From: Cytophagaceae bacterium
GTDB taxonomy: Bacteria; Bacteroidota; Bacteroidia; Cytophagales; Cyclobacteriaceae
Assembly: GCA_006969745.1 (NCBI GenBank)
Contig: CP030886.1
Location: forward strand, 3,321,234 to 3,385,233
Direction of reading: 5' to 3'
DNA length: 64,000 nucleotides
Shown: piece after piece, positions 44,347 through 53,556 of the stretch
How positions within the stretch are numbered: the first letter of the stretch is position 1
How the letters are laid out: each line of letters begins with the position of its first letter
Made by a program: the position numbers and the translations under genes
Notes under the pieces: model-generated
The model's database searches: none
What the model saw: only the letters and a program-made list of their open reading frames with translations
What the model was told of the DNA's origin: nothing

Positions 44347-44775
44347 ATGAAGAAAAACAAATTAGATGGGAGTTATGCTATCGATTTTGAATTGTTTGGT
44401 CTTGTATGCAACAAAAAAGAATACAAACTGGCGTGGTATCTGAATGAGGCATTGGGGATCAATTTGATTAAACAGGATGACATTAAAATCGAGTATGCTG
44501 ATCGTACATCAATATTGATTTCTAATTATGTCTATGAAACTGATTTTGTTTTCATAGAATTGCTTCAAAACAAGCTTGTAGGCAGTGGAAATATTAAGAC
44601 CAAATTGCTAATGCCAGAACTTAAGCAGTTTGATTTTTTAATGAAAATACGAGATCAGACGGATGAGATGACTTCCGAAAACGTTAGCGCAATAATCAAA
44701 GATATTTCTATCATTGAGTATGCAATGAGACTTAAATTTGATTCTTTAAAATCAAAGGAAAACCTTCTGTATTAA
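44347..44775 (+). CDS. IPExxxVDY-family protein
   Basis: A 142-residue cytosolic protein of a Bacteroidota-specific family named after a motif that reads MPELKQFDF here, so the signature is degenerate but in the expected place (about residues 95-103). Family function is unknown. It is usually found next to pyruvate kinase, as here, 13 bases ahead of pyk, and may be co-expressed with it. Confidence 0.75.
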   Translation: MKKNKLDGSYAIDFELFGLVCNKKEYKLAWYLNEALGINLIKQDDIKIEYADRTSILISNYVYETDFVFIELLQNKLVGSGNIKTKLLMPELKQFDFLMKIRDQTDEMTSENVSAIIKDISIIEYAMRLKFDSLKSKENLLY

Positions 44776-44788
44776 CAATCTTTACTTT

Positions 44789-46219
44789 ATGAGTTCAATT
44801 TCTAAGCGAACAAAAATCGTAGCGACCCTAGGTCCGGCAAGTAATAATAAAGAAACGATCACTGAGTTAATTGAGGCAGGAGCAAACGTACTCCGTCTGA
44901 ATTTTTCACACGGCTCGCACGACGATCACCGGAAGGTGAAAGAGATCATTAGAGAGGTTGGAAGAGAGAAAGATTATCATGTTGGCATCCTTCAGGATTT
45001 ACAGGGACCAAAGATCCGAATTGGACTTATGAAGGACGGAGGAGTAGAAATTGAAGATGGTCAGGAACTCATTATCACTACTGATGAAGTAGAAGGTGAT
45101 AGCACGCGTGTGAGTACGGTTTACTCCGATATTGTCAATGATGTGAAAAAAGGAGATACTATCCTCATTGATGACGGAAATATTGAGTTGGAGACAATTT
45201 CTGTTGAGAAAAATGAGGTTAAGACAAAAGTGATTCATGGAGGAATGCTTAAATCCCGCAAAGGCATTAACCTGCCGGATACCGTTGTTTCTACTCCTTC
45301 ATTGACTCCCAAAGATTTAGAGGATTTGAAGTTTGGTTTATCTCTGGACCTGGACTGGGTGGCGTTGAGTTTTGTAAGAAAAGCTGATGATATCCGACAG
45401 CTCAAAAAGATTATTTCTGATTCGGGAAATGAAACCAAAGTGGTAGCCAAAATTGAAAAACCTGAGGCTTTAAGAAATATAGATGAGATCATAGAAGAAA
45501 CGGATGCAATCATGGTTGCCAGAGGTGACCTTGGCGTGGAGATCCCCATGCACAAAGTACCCATATGGCAAAAGAAGATTGTTGAGAAATGTAACCAGGC
45601 GGGAAAACCAGTGATCATCGCTACTCAAATGATGGAGAGTATGATTGAAAACCCACGGCCTACTAGGGCGGAAACAAATGATATTGCCAACGCTGTGATG
45701 GATGGCGCAGATGCACTAATGTTGTCTGCAGAATCTGCGGCCGGTAAATTTCCTGTTGAAGCTGTTCAGAAGATGTCGGAGACCATCATGGCTGTTGAAT
45801 CTGAGGCAGATTCCATTTACAATAAGTATTACGATAAACAATTTGAGTCGAGCACACGCATGAATGATCTACTGATTCGAGCGGCCTGCAGACTTGCGGA
45901 AAATACCTCTGCCCGAGCCTTGGTGTGCATGACTAAATCAGGATATACAGGCTTCAGAACAGCCATGCACCGATCGAAAGCAGAGATATATCTCTTCACC
46001 AACAATGAAAAATTATTGCACCAAATGTGTCTCTTGTGGGGAGTTAAAACTTTCTATTATGATTCGCATGAGAACATAGATAAGACACTCGTTGAAATTG
46101 AGAAAAAACTGGTGGAGACTGGAAATCTTGAGAAGGGAGATATTTTCATCAATACCTCGTCTATGCCGCAGCATTGGCATGGTCATACCAATATGCTTAA
46201 GATTCAGGTGGTGGAGTGA
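44789..46219 (+). CDS. pyk: Pyruvate kinase
   Basis: Final glycolytic step, phosphoenolpyruvate to pyruvate with ATP formation. Visible blocks are KIVATLGPASNN at the N-terminus, RLNFSHGSHDDH, the catalytic-lysine region VAKIEKPEALRNIDEI, the metal site MVARGDLGVEIP, and MMESMIENPRPTRAE. The 476-residue length is standard. It converges with the LysR gene, four bases apart. Confidence 0.97.
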   Translation: MSSISKRTKIVATLGPASNNKETITELIEAGANVLRLNFSHGSHDDHRKVKEIIREVGREKDYHVGILQDLQGPKIRIGLMKDGGVEIEDGQELIITTDEVEGDSTRVSTVYSDIVNDVKKGDTILIDDGNIELETISVEKNEVKTKVIHGGMLKSRKGINLPDTVVSTPSLTPKDLEDLKFGLSLDLDWVALSFVRKADDIRQLKKIISDSGNETKVVAKIEKPEALRNIDEIIEETDAIMVARGDLGVEIPMHKVPIWQKKIVEKCNQAGKPVIIATQMMESMIENPRPTRAETNDIANAVMDGADALMLSAESAAGKFPVEAVQKMSETIMAVESEADSIYNKYYDKQFESSTRMNDLLIRAACRLAENTSARALVCMTKSGYTGFRTAMHRSKAEIYLFTNNEKLLHQMCLLWGVKTFYYDSHENIDKTLVEIEKKLVETGNLEKGDIFINTSSMPQHWHGHTNMLKIQVVE

Positions 46220-46223
46220 TTTA

Positions 46224-47147
46224 TTAAAATTCAGGATTTAGGGCCCAGTTAAAGTTTTCTTCTACTAACCGCGCTTTGCTTTCTTCAATGAAGTCAATCA
46301 GTGCCTTTTGAGCAGGCGTTAGATTTTTACCTTGAGAATAAATTAAGTTCCATTGAGTAATTATTGGCAGACCACTTAAAGGGAAGATCTTCATGTTTTC
46401 ACTTTTTAATGCAGTTCTAACGCCGATTAGTGGTACGATAGAGAATCCTAAGCCTGCATTGATTGCCTGTTTTATGGCCTCATTAGAAACTAATTGCATT
46501 GATTTTTTAATGGCAATATTTTTCTTTTCAAGAAAGTCGAGCATTGCGTTTCGAGTGGCAGAACCTTCTTCTCTTAAGAGAAGTGTAACTTTCTCTAAGT
46601 CTTTAGGCTTATTAATTTTCCCATCATAGTTTGCACTTCCAATTAAATAGAGGCGATTCTCCATCAATTCAACTCGCTTTACCTTCAAGTCATCCGGAAC
46701 GATTGAAACCAAAGAAAAATCGCTTTCATTTTTAACCAGACCTTCGATCACCTTATTCTTGTTAGATACATCTATTGATATTTCGATACCAGGATATCTA
46801 TCCATGAATGATTTTAAGAAATATGGAATTACATACTTCCCGGTAGAGACAACCGATATATTGATCTTTCCTGTGAGAAAGCCCTTGTATTGATCAATAG
46901 TGTACTTGATAGCCTCTGACTCTTCCAATATTCGTTTGCTTCTGATCATGATTTCTTTTCCGAAATCGGTAACGTAGAGTTGCCGTCCGACTACTTCTGT
47001 AAGCGGGAGATCAAATTGCTCCTGGAGTTTTTTGAGTTGAATTGAAATTGCAGGCTGAGTCAGATACAACTCTTCAGCAGCTTTTGTAATACTTTGTAGT
47101 TCAGCCACTTTTAGGAATATTTTGAGCTGATGCAACGTGTAATTCAT
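46224..47147 (-). CDS. LysR-family transcriptional regulator
   Basis: A 307-residue LysR regulator with an N-terminal winged helix-turn-helix (SITKAAEELYLTQPAISIQLKKL) and a C-terminal periplasmic-binding-like effector domain (about 90-295) of the CysB/CbbR kind. An upstream AT-rich palindrome (ATAAATATTTAT, 47150-47161) lies right at its start and could bind the regulator. Target and co-inducer are unknown; its neighbours on both sides belong to other functions. Confidence 0.92.
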   Translation of the reverse strand: MNYTLHQLKIFLKVAELQSITKAAEELYLTQPAISIQLKKLQEQFDLPLTEVVGRQLYVTDFGKEIMIRSKRILEESEAIKYTIDQYKGFLTGKINISVVSTGKYVIPYFLKSFMDRYPGIEISIDVSNKNKVIEGLVKNESDFSLVSIVPDDLKVKRVELMENRLYLIGSANYDGKINKPKDLEKVTLLLREEGSATRNAMLDFLEKKNIAIKKSMQLVSNEAIKQAINAGLGFSIVPLIGVRTALKSENMKIFPLSGLPIITQWNLIYSQGKNLTPAQKALIDFIEESKARLVEENFNWALNPEF

Positions 47148-47321
47148 TAATAAATATTTATGTATAACAAGTTAAAATTAAATATAAATTAATGGACTCA
47201 GATTATGTGATTTCGCGATACGTGAGCCTTAAATCATGCAGATAGCTCCTATAATGATTGATAATCATGCCTACTTACATATAAAGGTTAGTACCAAGTG
47301 CAATCTTTTGAAAGATGGAAG

Positions 47322-47329
47322 TATCTTTG
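47322..47329 (+). promoter_or_regulatory. Predicted -7 element of the NTF2-like gene
   Basis: TATCTTTG is an exact TAnnTTTG match 37 bases before the ATG at 47367. It lies downstream of the alternative GTG start at 47298, so it argues for the ATG. No good -33 element was found. Confidence 0.45.
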
Positions 47330-47366
47330 TTTATATCTATTCCCTATACCACCAAATAAGCAGGAT

Positions 47367-47849
47367 ATGACTGATGAAATTTCACGATTTAAGATCGAAT
47401 CTATTGAAAATCTTACTGAATTTCATTCTGAGGTTGAAGCCATTGAAGAGGTCGTATCTGAGTTTATGCGGTGCATTAAGGAGCAGGATGAAGAAGCCTT
47501 TCAGCAACTGTTTTATCACGAAAACACTCCGTGGCTGGGAAAGTTTGATGAGGAGAGCGAGGTGTCAGCCAAGGGCAACAATCCCGATGTTGTCAATCAT
47601 TTTGATGTTTTTGATATTTCCAAAAACACGTTTATAAGCAGCATGGTAAATCCACCAAAAGCACTTCATTTTGAAGAAAATTATTCCAATCTGAAAGTTG
47701 ATACAGATGGATTAATTGCATCAGCAAGATTTGATTATCAAATGTTTGTAAATGAAAGTCCAATTAAGAATGGACGGGAATTTTGGCAGCTTATCAATAC
47801 AAATGTGGGTTGGAAGATTGTTTCCGTGGTTCACTCGATTAGATTCTAG
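47367..47849 (+). CDS. NTF2-like (SnoaL/DUF4440-type) protein
   Basis: A cytosolic protein of 160 residues with one NTF2-like cone fold: an N-terminal helix AIEEVVSEFMRCIKEQDEEAFQQLF, central strands and a C-terminal FWQLINTNVGWKIVSVVHS typical of the family. Members bind small ligands or are enzymes; no activity can be assigned. Start ATG 47367 was chosen over an upstream GTG because of the promoter element between them. Its last 11 bases overlap the convergent RidA gene. Confidence 0.7.
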   Translation: MTDEISRFKIESIENLTEFHSEVEAIEEVVSEFMRCIKEQDEEAFQQLFYHENTPWLGKFDEESEVSAKGNNPDVVNHFDVFDISKNTFISSMVNPPKALHFEENYSNLKVDTDGLIASARFDYQMFVNESPIKNGREFWQLINTNVGWKIVSVVHSIRF

Positions 47850-48309
47850 TGCCTTCTTTGACGGTAAATGAGGAGGTTAATCCTACACTAAAATTTCTTG
47901 GAAGTTTATCCACTCCGAATATGGCCCTCGAGTGAGTCCCTTGTTCGCCTAATACTTTGAGAAACAAATCAGAAGCTCCATTTACTACAATCGGGGAATC
48001 ATCCCAATCGGTACCGGATTGAAAATATGCGTCTATGTGATTTAACCCGATGATGTTTTCAAAACCAACCTTTTCATGGATTTGTGCCAACACATTAAGT
48101 GCGCAAAGTTCCATTGCGTTATAACCTTCATCGGTAGTCAGCTGATCGCCTAGTCTTCCCTGAAACAGGTACTTGTCGTTCATTATTGGAAACTGAATGG
48201 CCAAATATGCAACTTCTCTTCTGATATTCACCGAGACATAACTCCCTCCGGGACTTGATGCTTTCGGCAATGTCAATCCGAGTTCTTTTAGACTTTCTAT
48301 GGGATTCAT
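47839..48309 (-). CDS. RidA/YjgF-family protein (cytosolic)
   Basis: RidA-fold protein of 156 residues, starting at the ATG at 48309 that overlaps the zinc-ribbon stop (TAATG). It is of the longer subfamily with the N-terminal pattern LKELGLTLPKASSPGGSYV and the C-terminal HSRAIFGVDKLPRNFSV, whose activity is not established; classic RidA deaminates reactive enamines. A related lipoprotein paralog lies at 57125-57694. Confidence 0.85.
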   Translation of the reverse strand: MNPIESLKELGLTLPKASSPGGSYVSVNIRREVAYLAIQFPIMNDKYLFQGRLGDQLTTDEGYNAMELCALNVLAQIHEKVGFENIIGLNHIDAYFQSGTDWDDSPIVVNGASDLFLKVLGEQGTHSRAIFGVDKLPRNFSVGLTSSFTVKEGTRI

Positions 48310-48464
48310 TAGAGGAATAGATAAATGAGCATTATAATGATGAGTAGAATGGCGATCCACTTGTATCCTGTACTCACATATGCAAATTCATATTGGCAAA
48401 TGGGGCATTCTTTGCTCTTAGCATCCACTTCCATTGCACATGATGGACATTCTTTGGTTCTCAT
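48309..48464 (-). CDS. Small zinc-ribbon membrane protein
   Basis: A 51-residue protein with a C4 zinc ribbon (MRTKECPSCAMEVDAKS then ECPICQYEF) followed by one membrane helix at the C-terminus (about 31-50). Start and stop overlap the flanking genes (TGATG with DUF423 and TAATG with ridA), so it is clearly part of the same operon. Longer in-frame upstream starts lie inside DUF423 and add no conserved sequence. Function unknown. Confidence 0.75.
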   Translation of the reverse strand: MRTKECPSCAMEVDAKSKECPICQYEFAYVSTGYKWIAILLIIIMLIYLFL

Positions 48465-48838
48465 CAAAGGGACTTTAAGGAAGCAAGCAGGAGAAAAAAC
48501 CACCCTGCAATGAAAAGCAATCCACCGATAGGAGTAATGGCTCCTAACCATTTCATACCTGTGAAGCACAGAATATAAAGTGATCCCGAAAATATGAGAA
48601 TGCCGAATGTCATGCTATAGCCTGCATAATTGAGCCAGGAGCTTTCGACTTTGGTCATTAACAAAGCAATGGCCAAGAGGGCGAGTGTATGATAAAATTG
48701 GTATTGGACAGCAGTCTGAAATGTGTCTAAGGTTCCTTCTAACCTTAATTTATCTTTGAGCGCATGAGCACCAAAGGCTCCCATACCAACAGTTAGCATT
48801 CCTGAAATCGAGGTAATTATTAGAAAAATTTTTTGCAT
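48464..48838 (-). CDS. DUF423 membrane protein (YwdK-like)
   Basis: A 124-residue inner-membrane protein with four hydrophobic helices and the DUF423 signature GAFGAHALKDKL near residue 20 and QYQFYHTLALLAIALL. Function of the family is unknown. It is followed by zinc-ribbon and RidA genes with start/stop overlaps and directly follows the 204-residue exported protein. Confidence 0.9.
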   Translation of the reverse strand: MQKIFLIITSISGMLTVGMGAFGAHALKDKLRLEGTLDTFQTAVQYQFYHTLALLAIALLMTKVESSWLNYAGYSMTFGILIFSGSLYILCFTGMKWLGAITPIGGLLFIAGWFFLLLASLKSL

Positions 48839-49453
48839 TTATTCTTTAGGGCGAAAGTAATCAGGGAAACTAAAAAGTGAAGGATCCGGGTTAATATCCA
48901 GGTTGATTTCGATGGCTTCTGTCACGATGTTTCGATCACCCAACTTAGCTCGCCGCTTCATTACCAAACCTTTCCAAATCCACATTTCTTTGATGGCCTT
49001 TCCTTCAAAGGTCCACACTTGACATTTCTTTCCATTTAATGTTGAATCCGGTTGTTGAGTTCCCCCCATAGAAAAGAGGATAGCTTCAGAGACCTGGCTT
49101 GGACTTTTGTAAGAGGCCTGTTGACTCCATTTCATATCCTTTCTTAACTGGTAGGTAGAATCACTAAGGTTAAGCCTGTATACATAATCACCATCAGTGA
49201 TTTCATAGACATTTTGGGTACTGCTGATTCCATAGAGCTCAAAAGTCATTTCCTGCTTTCGAAGACTCTTCCATCCATATGCATCAAAAGTCATTATTTC
49301 ATTGCCATCTCCGTCACCTGAGATCTGGTACTTTATCTCCGCACTTTTCACCTCATATTTTTTAAGATCCTGAGATCGAAGCTTGGTAGCATTCTGTGCT
49401 TGGGAGAATCCAACAAGCGGGATCATCGACATTAGGAGGGTTATTATTTTCAT
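48839..49453 (-). CDS. Exported protein, LolA-like or DUF4412-like
   Basis: A 204-residue protein with a signal peptide (ends near LVGFSQA) and a mature domain of amphipathic strands (VKSAEIKYQISGDGDGNEI, EMTFELYG, GDYVYRLNLSDSTYQL, CQVWTFEGKAIKEMWIWKGLV) that suggests the open barrel of lipid-carrier-like proteins. The family call is uncertain. It stands at the head of the DUF423-zinc ribbon-ridA group and is preceded by an exact -7 promoter element. Confidence 0.6.
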   Translation of the reverse strand: MKIITLLMSMIPLVGFSQAQNATKLRSQDLKKYEVKSAEIKYQISGDGDGNEIMTFDAYGWKSLRKQEMTFELYGISSTQNVYEITDGDYVYRLNLSDSTYQLRKDMKWSQQASYKSPSQVSEAILFSMGGTQQPDSTLNGKKCQVWTFEGKAIKEMWIWKGLVMKRRAKLGDRNIVTEAIEINLDINPDPSLFSFPDYFRPKE

Positions 49454-49475
49454 GACGGGTTGTGGCTATTTAGAA

Positions 49476-49483
49476 CAAAGATA
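49476..49483 (-). promoter_or_regulatory. Predicted -7 element of the 48839-49453 operon
   Basis: TATCTTTG on the minus strand matches TAnnTTTG exactly, 22 bases before the start codon. It begins inside the T-run of the upstream terminator, so promoter and terminator are directly abutted. Confidence 0.5.
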
Positions 49484-49485
49484 AA

Positions 49486-49523
49486 AAACCCTGACGTCCC
49501 GAGTGAATCGAGGGTCAGGGTTT
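49486..49523 (-). terminator. Rho-independent terminator of the 62-residue gene
   Basis: Perfect 10-bp stem AAACCCTGAC/GTCAGGGTTT (49486-49495 with 49514-49523), 18-base loop, followed on the minus strand by six T. It lies about 38 bases beyond the stop at 49562. Confidence 0.8.
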
Positions 49524-49561
49524 GTCAACCAGCTATAGTCAAAATATCCCTAGTCAGGGGA

Positions 49562-49750
49562 TTATCTTAATTGCGATAATTGGCACTTGTTCAACTCCGC
49601 AACAATTTTTATTAAAGTTCTTTCTGATGCATTACGAAATCTTTCTAATGCTAGTATTTCATGTGGTTTTCCGGATACTTTGGATTGGAACTCCTCGTAG
49701 CTTCCGAATTGATAAGACTCAGCGGATGTATTGTACCAAATTACTTGCAT
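49562..49750 (-). CDS. Small hypothetical protein of 62 residues
   Basis: From the ATG at 49750 the product begins MQVIWYNTSAESYQFGS and continues with ILALERFRNASERTLIKIVAELN. The pattern resembles short Bacteroidota proteins that start with a single W-Y beta strand and carry LERF, but no function is known. It sits 93 bases downstream of the hybrid sensor kinase on the same strand and has its own strong terminator. A TTG nine codons upstream is an alternative start. Confidence 0.6.
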   Translation of the reverse strand: MQVIWYNTSAESYQFGSYEEFQSKVSGKPHEILALERFRNASERTLIKIVAELNKCQLSQLR

Positions 49751-49843
49751 GGCGGTGGCGTTTATTAAGTTAGACAACTCTAAGTTGAGATGGATTAATT
49801 TATAAATCCTGCCAACTCACTTTCAATTCCTGCCATTTTGTAA

Positions 49844-52714
49844 TTAGTCAACTAAAACGTCCTTGAAAGGCTTTCCGAACCGCTTTTCATATTGCGAAGC
49901 GAATGAACTTACGTTATTCATGCCAATCAGCTGTGCTGCTTCTGTTGCTGTTCTTACTTTGTTATTCTTAAGGTGATTTTCCAGAAATTGCCATCTCACT
50001 TCTTTGATTAATTCGTAAGGCGTCAGTCCGGATATCTTCTTAATCATGCGATAAACCTTCCGCTCACTAGCCGCCATTTCATCCGCCAGATCCAAAACTG
50101 AAAGGTGAGGATCATCTACACGCTTGAGGATTAGTTCTTCTAATCGATACATGATATTTTTTTCAAACTCCTGAGCAGATTCTCCATAGAGCTTAGAGAA
50201 TAGTTGATTGCTGTCCCACTCGCGACCAAGGATACTTTCCATTTTCACTAATAGCTCGTCTTTATCAAAAGGTTTGCTGATCACATCCTCAGCTCCTTTG
50301 GAAATCAAGTCAAGTTTCTCCTTTTTGTCTGTTCTGGCGCTTACAACGACTACAGGTATCTTTTTAAGTTCTTTGTCTTTCTTGAGATGATCGACCAATT
50401 CAAAACCATCCATGTAGGGCATCATCAAGTCCGTAATGATCAAATCTATTTTTTCAGATTGAAGTAAATCCAAAGCACTGGAGCCATTGGCTGCCAGGTA
50501 CACTCTAAAATCAGAACTTAAAATACTCTGAAGGTAGGACCTAAGCTCTTTATGATCTTCCACAATCAGGATGGCTTTGGCATCCTTATCCGCGTTTTTA
50601 ATTCCCGGAACCTGAAGACGTGCTTTTTCTTCTTGCAGATCCATCCATAGAGAATTGCGGGTGACAACATCCAATGATCTCTCCGGTACTATTGCCTTTG
50701 AAATCCAGTCGCTTTTCTTGAATGGGAAACGTATGGTGAAAATGGTGCCCTGCTTGCTGCTAGCGGCCTTAATGTTTCCTCCATGAAGTTCTACAAGCTC
50801 TTTAACCAATGCAAGACCAATTCCAACGCCAGCCTGAGAAGTCGTCGCTTCAGAAGATTGGTAGTATCTATCGAAAATGAGATCAAGACTCTCTGAAGGT
50901 ATTCCGGGTCCGGAATCAGAGATGAGTATGTCTAAACTCTTTTTATCGGTGTTTAACTGAACGTCGACGGTTCCATTTTCAGGCGTAAACTTGATCGCGT
51001 TGGACAATAGATTGTAAATAATTTTTTCAAATTGATGAGGATCGATTTGCAGAATAGTTTCATCCTCAGCGTGAGTGGTAAATTTTAGCTCAATGGATTT
51101 GATGTCAGCAGCACTGCTAAACATTTTGGTAAGAAGACGTAAATACGGTACAATCTTTACATATTGAAGTTCTAGTGAGATTTTACCTTCTTCAAGACGG
51201 GTCAAGTCCATGATTTCATCAGCCAGATAAAGTAGACGCTTTCCATTTTTAATACCCAAATCGAGTAGTTCCTTGGATTCAGCATCCATGATTTCATAGT
51301 CGCGCTCAATAATCTTATCCAAGGCACCCAAAATCAAAGTAAGCGGTGATCGCAAATCATGAGAAATGTTGGCAAAGAATCGTGTTTTAGCCTTATCCAG
51401 TTCTTGAAGTTTTGTTGCCTGAAGCTCAATTTTAGAATGCAGTTTTTTGCGTTGAATGAGCTGCTTTCGGAGTAGGAACGCAAAAACCACAAGAATGACA
51501 ACAATTATAGCGATGGATAGAATGACTGTGTTTTGAAATCGAATTTGCTGTTGTTGAATTTGTGCCTCTTCCTTTAGTATCAGGTTTTCTTTCTCCTTCA
51601 GCTGATTTTGAAATCTTGCTTCTGCTTCTTCAGCCGCTGCCACCACTTCTTTATCATGTATGGATTCGTATAGCAGGCTATAATCAAATAGCAATTGTGC
51701 AGCCTCTTCGAAGTTTCCGAGATTGGCTTCAATCTTGCCCAGGTGCCACATGGCATCAGCATGCCTTTCCGGACTGGATGATTTTTCAGAAATGCTCAGT
51801 GCCAACTGGGCGTATTCTTTTGCTTTTTCATATTGGCCGAGCTCAATATGAATTTTAGCCAGGCTAATTGCAGGGTATGTGAGCGCGAGATTTTCACCAA
51901 AATTTTTCTTTATTTCGAATGATTTGGTGGCGTAGTAGCTCGCTGAGTCATAGTTTCCCTCTTTGTAGAAAGTCTCACCGATATTGCCATAGGTACTTGC
52001 TGTATTTCTGAGATTACGATTTATATCAAGACCTTCAATTGCCTTTTTTAAATAAATACGGGCGGTATCGTACTTATCCATCTTCATGTAAGTAATTCCC
52101 ATGTTATTGAAAATACCCCGTGCCCGTCTGTTGTCTTCCCCCATGATTTCAAGTGCGGTTCGGTGATATTCCATTGCTTTCGTGGGATTGTTGATATTGT
52201 GATATACCAATCCAATGTTGCCCATGGTGCCTGCTGCTGAAACGCTATCTCCGAGAGCTAACTTTATCTCGATTGCTTTGGTAGCGTAGATAATAGCTGA
52301 ATCATACCTTCCCAGGTTTTCAAATGCGTTTCCAAGGTTGGTATAATTGGATGCGGTTCTTCTTTCAATACCAAGTTCCTGACTTATCAGAAGCGCATTT
52401 TTTAATTCACTCACTCCAAAATCATCAATTCCATTGTCAGTTTTAGTCATTCCAATTGTGGCCCATATAATACCCTCAAGTGTTCGATCAGATTCCTTAG
52501 CTAGCTCTAATCCTTTGTATCCGTACATAAGGGCTGTATCGGCATCTATTCGCTTGTATGTCCATGCCAATTCATCATAGAGTCTCATTTTCAATGAGTC
52601 ACTTGTTACGATTTTTAGATCATTCTTAAGGCTATCCAGAAATTTTCGAAGTTGCGCTTGAGAATCAGTAATTGACAGAAGTGCTAAGAGAAGCAGGAAT
52701 ATTTTTTTTGACAT
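49844..52714 (-). CDS. Hybrid two-component sensor/regulator with TPR sensor region and AraC-type output
   Basis: One-protein signalling system of 956 residues. Order: signal peptide (1-20), about seven TPR repeats (60-350, periplasmic), a short coiled coil (365-392), membrane helix (396-415), HisKA domain with H452 in FANISHDLRSP, HATPase domain (555-665; N571, GxG near 629), receiver domain with D762 in TDLMMP, and an AraC-family helix-turn-helix at about 855-955. It should sense an extracellular or periplasmic state through TPR contacts and act directly on DNA. No SusC/D-type target genes are nearby, so its regulon is elsewhere. Confidence 0.93.
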   Translation of the reverse strand: MSKKIFLLLLALLSITDSQAQLRKFLDSLKNDLKIVTSDSLKMRLYDELAWTYKRIDADTALMYGYKGLELAKESDRTLEGIIWATIGMTKTDNGIDDFGVSELKNALLISQELGIERRTASNYTNLGNAFENLGRYDSAIIYATKAIEIKLALGDSVSAAGTMGNIGLVYHNINNPTKAMEYHRTALEIMGEDNRRARGIFNNMGITYMKMDKYDTARIYLKKAIEGLDINRNLRNTASTYGNIGETFYKEGNYDSASYYATKSFEIKKNFGENLALTYPAISLAKIHIELGQYEKAKEYAQLALSISEKSSSPERHADAMWHLGKIEANLGNFEEAAQLLFDYSLLYESIHDKEVVAAAEEAEARFQNQLKEKENLILKEEAQIQQQQIRFQNTVILSIAIIVVILVVFAFLLRKQLIQRKKLHSKIELQATKLQELDKAKTRFFANISHDLRSPLTLILGALDKIIERDYEIMDAESKELLDLGIKNGKRLLYLADEIMDLTRLEEGKISLELQYVKIVPYLRLLTKMFSSAADIKSIELKFTTHAEDETILQIDPHQFEKIIYNLLSNAIKFTPENGTVDVQLNTDKKSLDILISDSGPGIPSESLDLIFDRYYQSSEATTSQAGVGIGLALVKELVELHGGNIKAASSKQGTIFTIRFPFKKSDWISKAIVPERSLDVVTRNSLWMDLQEEKARLQVPGIKNADKDAKAILIVEDHKELRSYLQSILSSDFRVYLAANGSSALDLLQSEKIDLIITDLMMPYMDGFELVDHLKKDKELKKIPVVVVSARTDKKEKLDLISKGAEDVISKPFDKDELLVKMESILGREWDSNQLFSKLYGESAQEFEKNIMYRLEELILKRVDDPHLSVLDLADEMAASERKVYRMIKKISGLTPYELIKEVRWQFLENHLKNNKVRTATEAAQLIGMNNVSSFASQYEKRFGKPFKDVLVD

Positions 52715-52743
52715 GGTGGTTTTCTATTGGTGGCTACAATATA

Positions 52744-52776
52744 AAAAAAGCTCTCCTGAATAGATCAAGAGAGCTT
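52744..52776 (-). terminator. Rho-independent terminator after the nitroreductase gene
   Basis: Stem AAGCTCTC/GAGAGCTT (52748-52755 with 52769-52776) and a 13-base loop; on the minus strand it is followed by a run of T. It separates the nitroreductase transcript from the sensor kinase. Confidence 0.75.
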
Positions 52777-52875
52777 ATTCTACCCACGGTGCTATGCGTG
52801 ATTAGGTGGATTTCGTAGTGAAGATAGAAGGAGTGTTTTTAGCAATCCTGCCAACATACTTTAATATCCTGCCAA

Positions 52876-53556
52876 TCATTCGTAAAACACCGCAACGTCT
52901 TCCAAAGGCTTCCTGGCCAGGTCCGGAACGTATACCTCATCTTTAGGATATCCTATTGGGAGCAGCAAGTATGGACGTTCATTATCCGGGCGATTCAAAA
53001 TCTTAGTTAGAAAATTCATTGGTGAAGGTGTATGGGTAAGAGTCACCAAACCAGCTTTGTGAATTGCTGAAATAATCATTCCGCAAGCAATACCTACTGA
53101 TTCGTTTACATAGTAATTATTGTTTTTCACACCATCTTCCATTTCGTACACACGCTTGAATATGATAACAAGCCAGGGCGCCTCCTCTAAAAACGGTTTG
53201 TTCCAATCAGTACCGATTGGCTCCAGATCTTTGATCCAGCGCTCGCTCATTCTGCCATGGTAGCTGTCATATTCTTCTTTCTCAGCTGCTTCTCGAATGG
53301 CTTTCTTTATATCCGCATTGGAAATGGCACAGAAAGTCCACGGTTGCTTATGTGCACCGGACGGTGCAGTGGACCCTGCCATTATTAAATTTTCAATGAG
53401 CTCCTTGCTCACAGGTTTATCAGATATGTCCCTTACAGTTCTTCGCGTATCGAGCCATTCGTAATATTCTTTGGCTCTTTGCTCTGCTTCTTCCGGACTG
53501 TACGTATCTCTGTCATACGATACGTGCGGATGACCATTTATTTCTTTTTTATCCAT
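52876..53556 (-). CDS. Nitroreductase-family FMN enzyme
   Basis: A 226-residue FMN-dependent oxidoreductase fold. Family blocks are RRTVRDISDKPV near residue 38 (FMN phosphate contacts), AGSTAPSGAHKQPWTF and the C-terminal YPKDEVYVPDLARKPLEDV. The sequence also resembles the iodotyrosine-deiodinase branch (residues 30-60), but the specific substrate cannot be decided. It overlaps the M49-like peptidase gene by one base and is probably co-transcribed. Confidence 0.88.
   Translation of the reverse strand: MDKKEINGHPHVSYDRDTYSPEEAEQRAKEYYEWLDTRRTVRDISDKPVSKELIENLIMAGSTAPSGAHKQPWTFCAISNADIKKAIREAAEKEEYDSYHGRMSERWIKDLEPIGTDWNKPFLEEAPWLVIIFKRVYEMEDGVKNNNYYVNESVGIACGMIISAIHKAGLVTLTHTPSPMNFLTKILNRPDNERPYLLLPIGYPKDEVYVPDLARKPLEDVAVFYE

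Noticed and set aside
47254..47268. Inverted repeat ATGATT/AATCAT as a LysR operator
   Set aside because: It is a short six-base arm in an AT-rich region, over 100 bases from the LysR start; chance occurrence is likely.
47298..47366. Upstream GTG start for the NTF2-like gene
   Set aside because: An exact -7 element (47322-47329) lies downstream of it and the extra residues have no family similarity; the ATG at 47367 fits better.
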